Below are positions 15,741 to 19,498 of a stretch of 19,498 nt of DNA, in pieces. The position numbers were made by a program, and so were the translations under genes. The notes below the pieces were generated by a model. The model ran no database searches. It saw only the letters and a program-made list of their open reading frames with translations, and was not told the origin of the DNA. The stretch is from Candidatus Hydrogenedentota bacterium (GTDB taxonomy: Bacteria; Hydrogenedentota; Hydrogenedentia; Hydrogenedentales; CAITNO01), in assembly GCA_011046175.1 (NCBI GenBank), contig DSBB01000436.1, forward strand, positions 1 to 19,498, in the 5' to 3' direction. Within the stretch, counting starts at the first letter, position 1; the number at the start of each line of letters is the position of its first letter.

Positions 15741-16193
15741 GTGCTGCATCTGGATATTAAAAATATATCCGCCCATAAGCGCCTTTACTTACGCAGACAT
15801 CTGGTTGCTCTCGCCGAGCGGATATGCCGGAACGAGGGAATCAAAGGCGAGGCGGAAGTGAGCCTCGTGTTATGCGATGATGCGTTCATCCGGAAATTGA
15901 ACCTGCAATACCGCGGCAAAGACGAGCCCACCGACGTCCTTTCTTTTCAGCAGGAAGCCATTACCCCTGAAGGGCCGCGAGCGCTCGGGGATATTGTCAT
16001 ATCCCTCGATATGGTGCAACGTTTCTGCGGCGGCGACCGAGCGTCCATGAAAAAGGAACTGCAGCTGCTCTTTTGCCACGGACTGTTGCATTTGCTTGGC
16101 TTCACCCACGACAAAACAGCGGACAGACGGATTATGTTGGAGAAGCAGGCTCAATATCTCGGCATTGAAGTAGAACAGGCGTGGCATACGTGA
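15741..16193 (+). CDS. ybeY: Endoribonuclease/rRNA maturation factor YbeY
   Basis: A 150-residue zinc protein of the UPF0054 family, which acts in 16S rRNA 3'-end maturation and ribosome quality control. The zinc site HGLLHLLGFTHD supplies His113, His117 and His123. DEPTDVLSF at 61-69 and LGDIVIS are the other family motifs. The GTG start has a strong Shine-Dalgarno. In E. coli and many bacteria ybeY sits beside a corC (ybeX) gene, and here two CorC-like genes follow, which supports the call. The phoH/ybeZ gene often found upstream is absent; panD is there instead. Confidence 0.94.
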   Translation: MLHLDIKNISAHKRLYLRRHLVALAERICRNEGIKGEAEVSLVLCDDAFIRKLNLQYRGKDEPTDVLSFQQEAITPEGPRALGDIVISLDMVQRFCGGDRASMKKELQLLFCHGLLHLLGFTHDKTADRRIMLEKQAQYLGIEVEQAWHT

Positions 16194-16199
16194 TATAAT
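16191..16199 (+). promoter_or_regulatory. Consensus extended -10 element overlapping the ybeY stop
   Basis: TGA-TATAAT: a perfect -10 hexamer preceded by TGn, where the TGA is itself the ybeY stop codon. The -35 region (TAGAAC at 16171-16176) is poor, as is allowed for extended -10 promoters. Transcription would start near 16206, giving the CNNM genes their own promoter with a very short leader. Confidence 0.45.
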
Positions 16200-16210
16200 A
16201 GGGCAGGTGA

Positions 16211-16312
16211 ATGAAATGCTGTAAACTGTGCATGAAGAGGAGCGCCGTACTTTTTTGGAAGACGATCCTGGCGGTGAACCGCCCCGAATACGCAGCCGAA
16301 AATATGCCATAA
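16211..16312 (+). CDS. Possible 33-residue leader peptide overlapping the first CNNM gene
   Basis: An ATG at 16211 with GGGCAGG a few bases upstream opens a frame beginning MKCCKLCMKR, ending in TAATG at 16310-16314. The last A of its stop is the first base of an in-frame ATG of the CNNM gene. It lies in another frame than the CNNM extension. It is Cys- and Lys-rich at the start. It may be chance; only comparison with relatives could decide. Confidence 0.2.
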   Translation: MKCCKLCMKRSAVLFWKTILAVNRPEYAAENMP

Positions 16313-17736
16313 TGCTGATGTGGTGTGCCCTGTGGGCATGCATGGGTATTTTTGTATACCGCGCAGCAGCCCTGCAATCGCCCGTCGAGCAAGGCGGAAA
16401 CGCCGCGGCAGGCGGGGTCGTTCCGTGGTATACGATACTGACCCCGGCCATTATTTTTTGCTCTATTGTCCTTGCCGGCTTTTCCTTTTTCTTTTCCGCG
16501 AGCGAGGTGGCTTTTCTCTCCCTGAACAAAGTGCAATTGCGGGCAATGCGCGAATCCACCCACCTTATGCCCGGATTGATCGCGCGGCTCATGCGCCGTC
16601 CGGGGAGTTTGCTCACCACCATACTCATGGGAAACAACATCGTTAATGTGTTGCTGAGCATTACGTTTGCGGCGCCCGTGGCCGAAACGTTTAACCGTTC
16701 CCTCGCTTTTTCCGCCACACAATCCTATGCCGCTTCCATCACCATTACTACAGGCGCGTTGCTGTTTTTCTGCGAGATTCTCCCAAAAGTGTTCGCGGCG
16801 AGAAGGCCGCGCACGTTTGCCATGATTGCGGCAATGCCGCTTTTCCTGGTTGACATCTTAATGGCGCCGTTGCGCAGCGCGGCAATGACGCTGGTGAGCT
16901 TCCTGTTCCGGATAACCCGTCTCAGCCAGGTGCCGCCCGCTCCGTTTCTCACCGACGATGAATTCATCTCGTTGCTTTCCGACGGCGAAGCGTCAGGCGT
17001 TATTGAAGAGGACGAGCGGCAGATGATTCAGGGAATACTCGAATTCAGTGACGCCACGGTCCGTGAAATACTGTCGCCGCGCCCGGACATTGTGGCCGTA
17101 AAAGAATCCGCAACCGTCGGCGAAGCGCTGGAGGTGGTGCGCGAGCATGAATTTGCGCGGATGCCCGTTTATAAAGAAGACCTTGATCACATCATCGGAA
17201 TCCTTTACGCCAAGGACCTGTTATCCGTGACCGAACTGGGCGACTTGGACAAGCCGGTGACCCAGTTTATGCGCAAGCCGCATTTTGTTCCGGAAACAAT
17301 GAACGTCGCCGATTTTGTAACTATGGCGCAGCGATTGCGCATACACATTGCCATTGTTGTTGACGAATACGGGGGAACTGAAGGCCTTGTCACGTTGCAG
17401 GACGCCCTGCGCGAAGTCGTCGGAGACATCGGCGAAGAGGATGATGTGGACAGACCCGCGTTTGTGGAGCTGGCCGAAAACACGTATCGCTTCGCGGGAA
17501 ATTTTCCACTGGATGAATTTGAGGAAATCATGGGGATGCATACCGACGATGAAGAGCACACAACTGTGGGCGGTTTTCTTATGGCGCAATCAGACAGAAT
17601 TCTTGAACCTGGCGATGAATTGGAATACAACGGCGTTTATTTCAAGATCGAAGAGGTGAACGAAAAAAGAATCGCCCGCGTGTTCGCAACGAAGATGCGG
17701 CAGACCGACGATTCAAAGGAAGCAGCGGCAAGATGA
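16228..17736 (+). CDS. CNNM/CorC-HlyC family membrane protein with CBS pair (first of two)
   Basis: A protein of up to 502 residues with the layout of the hemolysin C/CorC/CNNM family, associated with Mg2+ or Co2+ transport. In order: an acidic N-terminus, a membrane segment about 27-48, the CNNM (DUF21) domain from about 67 to 240 with segments near 68-90, 127-150, 170-190 and 195-228, a CBS pair about 280-400 (RPDIVAV, ARMPVYKEDLDHIIGIL, VVDEYGGTEGLVTLQD), and a CorC_HlyC domain about 410-490. The extra first membrane segment is not part of the minimal family. The start is uncertain: GTG 16228 has no clear ribosome site, TTG 16255 has GAGGAG upstream, and ATG 16312 would begin at the first membrane segment. 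The TGA overlaps the next ATG. Confidence 0.87.
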   Translation: MHEEERRTFLEDDPGGEPPRIRSRKYAIMLMWCALWACMGIFVYRAAALQSPVEQGGNAAAGGVVPWYTILTPAIIFCSIVLAGFSFFFSASEVAFLSLNKVQLRAMRESTHLMPGLIARLMRRPGSLLTTILMGNNIVNVLLSITFAAPVAETFNRSLAFSATQSYAASITITTGALLFFCEILPKVFAARRPRTFAMIAAMPLFLVDILMAPLRSAAMTLVSFLFRITRLSQVPPAPFLTDDEFISLLSDGEASGVIEEDERQMIQGILEFSDATVREILSPRPDIVAVKESATVGEALEVVREHEFARMPVYKEDLDHIIGILYAKDLLSVTELGDLDKPVTQFMRKPHFVPETMNVADFVTMAQRLRIHIAIVVDEYGGTEGLVTLQDALREVVGDIGEEDDVDRPAFVELAENTYRFAGNFPLDEFEEIMGMHTDDEEHTTVGGFLMAQSDRILEPGDELEYNGVYFKIEEVNEKRIARVFATKMRQTDDSKEAAAR

Positions 17737-18992
17737 TGTTCTCGGCAATAGCGATATTCATTGCATGCGCCATACTGAACGCTTTCCTGTCAGGATATGA
17801 GACAGGGTTTGTGTCCGCAAATCTCATTCGCATACGCAATATGGCGGAAAAGGAACGCAAGATAAGCGCAATGCGCTTGCTGGCGCATTACGAGAATCCC
17901 GCCCGTATCATTACCACGCTGCTCATTGGGGCGAACCTCTCGCTGGTTATCGGAACAACCGCGCTTACACGGGAGCTGGGGCCCGGCATGGCCACTATTA
18001 TTGCGACCCCCGTATTTGTAATTTTTGCGGAAATCATGCCCAAGAGCATATTCCGCCATTTTCCGACCCGCCTGATTGTTTTCTTTTTTCCGGTGGTGAG
18101 GTTTTTTGAAGGCATGCTGGCGATTATCACCATCCCCGTTGCCTGGGCGGCGCAGCGGTTTCTCATGCTCGGAGATGAGGAAAAGGGAATGCGTATGTTT
18201 CTCACTTCCTTGGAGGATATGCGCGTTCTGGTGGACGAAAGCCACGAACAGGGAACGCTTGACCCGGACGAACATGAAATGATCCATTCGGTTATTGACC
18301 TCCAGACCCAGTGCGCCAATGAGGTCATGGTGCCGCGCATACAGATACAGGCGCTGCCGGAAACGGCGACCACCCAGGAATTAAAAACAATGCTTATCGA
18401 AAGCGGCCGCACCCGCCTTCCCGTCTACTCGGAATCCATTGACCATATTGTCGGCGTGGTGAACGCCTTTGATGTTATCAAGGACGCGTCGCCCGGAGAA
18501 AGCGACATCAGGCGGTTCATCAAACCCATCCTGCATGTGCCCGACAGCATGAAGCTTGATGACGTATTGAAGGCCTTGCGGGATGCGCATCAATCCATGG
18601 CAATTGTAACCGACGAATATGGCGGCACCGACGGACTGATTACGGTGGAGGACATTCTCGAGGAAATATTCGGTGAAATTCATGATGAATACGACATCAT
18701 GACCACGCAGATTAAGAAGGTGGGCCCCCGGGCTTTTGTGGTTGACGCAAACACGGCGCTGGAAGACCTTGCCGCGGCTATCGGCGTTGACATAAAAGAT
18801 GAAGAGGTGGAGACCGCCGGAGGATGGCTAAATCACATCGCCGGACATATTCCCGCCAAAGGGGAGGTCATACTTCATGAACCTTTCCGCATAACCGTGC
18901 TGGAAGGGCAACCCAGCCATGTGAGCAGCATACGGCTGGAAATTATTCTAGATGAGCGTGATGAGACGGACGTAAAAGAACAGGGCACTTAA
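17733..18992 (+). CDS. CNNM/CorC-HlyC family membrane protein with CBS pair (second of two)
   Basis: A 419-residue paralogue of the upstream gene, whose stop it overlaps by ATGA, so the two are surely co-translated. It starts directly with a membrane segment (residues 2-20), has the CNNM domain to about 145 with segments near 58-77, 84-104 and 112-140 and the block FAEIMPKSIFRHF, then a CBS pair about 200-310 (VMVPRIQIQALPE, TRLPVYSESIDHIVGVV, IVTDEYGGTDGLITVEDILEE) and a CorC_HlyC domain about 325-405. The shared EYGG and ITVEDILEE-type segments show common origin with its neighbour. Paired CNNM genes may form a heteromeric complex; that is inference. AAGGAAG lies about 12 bases before the ATG. 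Confidence 0.9.
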   Translation: MMFSAIAIFIACAILNAFLSGYETGFVSANLIRIRNMAEKERKISAMRLLAHYENPARIITTLLIGANLSLVIGTTALTRELGPGMATIIATPVFVIFAEIMPKSIFRHFPTRLIVFFFPVVRFFEGMLAIITIPVAWAAQRFLMLGDEEKGMRMFLTSLEDMRVLVDESHEQGTLDPDEHEMIHSVIDLQTQCANEVMVPRIQIQALPETATTQELKTMLIESGRTRLPVYSESIDHIVGVVNAFDVIKDASPGESDIRRFIKPILHVPDSMKLDDVLKALRDAHQSMAIVTDEYGGTDGLITVEDILEEIFGEIHDEYDIMTTQIKKVGPRAFVVDANTALEDLAAAIGVDIKDEEVETAGGWLNHIAGHIPAKGEVILHEPFRITVLEGQPSHVSSIRLEIILDERDETDVKEQGT

Positions 18993-19047
18993 ATTGTACG
19001 CCGGCAGTCGCAATGGCGAATGAATAAATTGACAGCGCTCCCGTCCT

Positions 19048-19498
19048 TTATGCGCTTTCCGATTTCTTAAGCATCAAAGACAACCAATACCAAAAGGCCA
19101 GTACGTTGTTTCGGAATACATAGGGGTCGCGCGCCCGCCATAACGCCCGCAGTATAAACGCTGGCCGAAGGTAATATCGCCTGTATGCCGACTTAATAAT
19201 ATCCGCTATCTGCTCCGCGCTGTCGTAACCTTCCGGCACGTATGACGGGGCGTACATGTCCGCCGCCTGCTGTAATATGGCGCCGTGGGTCGCCGCTATG
19301 TCGCCCAGCTCTGTTCCAGGCTGCACATGATAGGGATAGAAAATCATCCAGTCCACGTTCAATTCGCAGGCAAAACGAATGGTTTGTTCCGCTTTTTCCG
19401 GCGTGTCGCCCGGCATGGCGAATATGAACGAGCCCCGGATTTCCATGCCGGCTTTTTTCGCCCACCTGACCGCATTGCGCGACTGATCAATGGTAATC
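19048..19498 (-). CDS. Radical SAM protein, C-terminal part (B12-binding type likely), partial
   Basis: The last 149 codons of a gene that enters from the right edge. The visible part has MEIRGSFIFAMPGDTPEKAE followed by QTIRFACELNVDWMIFYP and PGTEL, the late strands of a radical SAM barrel as in B12-binding radical SAM proteins of the Elp3/MiaB/NifB-like group. The CxxxCxxC cluster motif and any cobalamin domain would lie beyond the window. The C-terminus carries an Arg- and aromatic-rich tail (YRRYYLRPAFILRALWRARD). These proteins often act in lipid, cofactor or polysaccharide modification; no target can be named. It converges on the second CNNM gene; the 55-nt gap shows no clear terminator. 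Confidence 0.78.
   Translation of the reverse strand, partial: ITIDQSRNAVRWAKKAGMEIRGSFIFAMPGDTPEKAEQTIRFACELNVDWMIFYPYHVQPGTELGDIAATHGAILQQAADMYAPSYVPEGYDSAEQIADIIKSAYRRYYLRPAFILRALWRARDPYVFRNNVLAFWYWLSLMLKKSESA

Noticed and set aside
15870..16718. A 282-codon minus-strand frame
   Set aside because: It is antisense to ybeY and the first CNNM gene, both recognised from several motifs.
19030..19035. TTGACA on the plus strand before the radical SAM gene
   Set aside because: No acceptable -10 at the right distance and no plus-strand gene follows.
1..19498. CRISPR arrays, tRNA genes, insertion sequences or prophage
   Set aside because: No spaced direct repeats, no tRNA-like cloverleaf in the short gaps, and no transposase, integrase or phage-like protein were seen.

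Overview
This window looks like chromosomal DNA from a bacterium of moderate GC content. It is gene-dense, with sigma-70-like promoters and strong Shine-Dalgarno sites. Several families together suggest an uncultured lineage near the PVC group or Hydrogenedentota/Sumerlaeota: a PhoPQ-activated-protein-type hydrolase, a URO-D superfamily protein beside a Gfo/Idh oxidoreductase, a COG4880-type beta-propeller lipoprotein and a B12-type radical SAM protein. That placement is inference from gene content; no marker gene here settles it. I see no rRNA, tRNA, CRISPR array, insertion sequence, phage gene or attachment site.

Layout. Bases 1-2437 hold two exported hydrolases that diverge from a shared 242-bp promoter region: a PqaA-like protein (minus strand, running off the left edge) and a Ca2+-dependent phosphoinositide phospholipase C-like protein (plus). 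A stand-alone TrpB2-type tryptophan synthase beta chain follows (2714-4084, plus) with a leader of about 200 nt. From 9734 down to 4137 the minus strand carries a probable run of genes: trpS, Gfo/Idh oxidoreductase, KDPG/KHG aldolase, beta-phosphoglucomutase-like HAD phosphatase, a URO-D-like gene interrupted by one in-frame TAG, then an RmlD-type reductase behind a 128-nt gap. A large beta-propeller lipoprotein (9907-12753, plus) follows, ending at a possible weak terminator.

From 12916 to 18992 the plus strand reads folK-panB-panC-panD, then ybeY and two tandem CNNM/CorC-type membrane proteins. Folate and pantothenate synthesis are linked because PanB uses 5,10-methylene-tetrahydrofolate; PanB, PanC and PanD supply ketopantoate, pantothenate and beta-alanine. 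The ybeY-corC linkage is known from other bacteria. The right edge holds the C-terminal end of a radical SAM protein (minus).

Most of the window is ordinary housekeeping and catabolic content. I found no clear new multi-gene system. The observation most worth checking is the single in-frame TAG, probably at a former Trp codon, in the otherwise intact URO-D-like gene. Next are the uncertain start and overlapping small reading frame of the first CNNM gene, and the divergent pair of secreted hydrolases.
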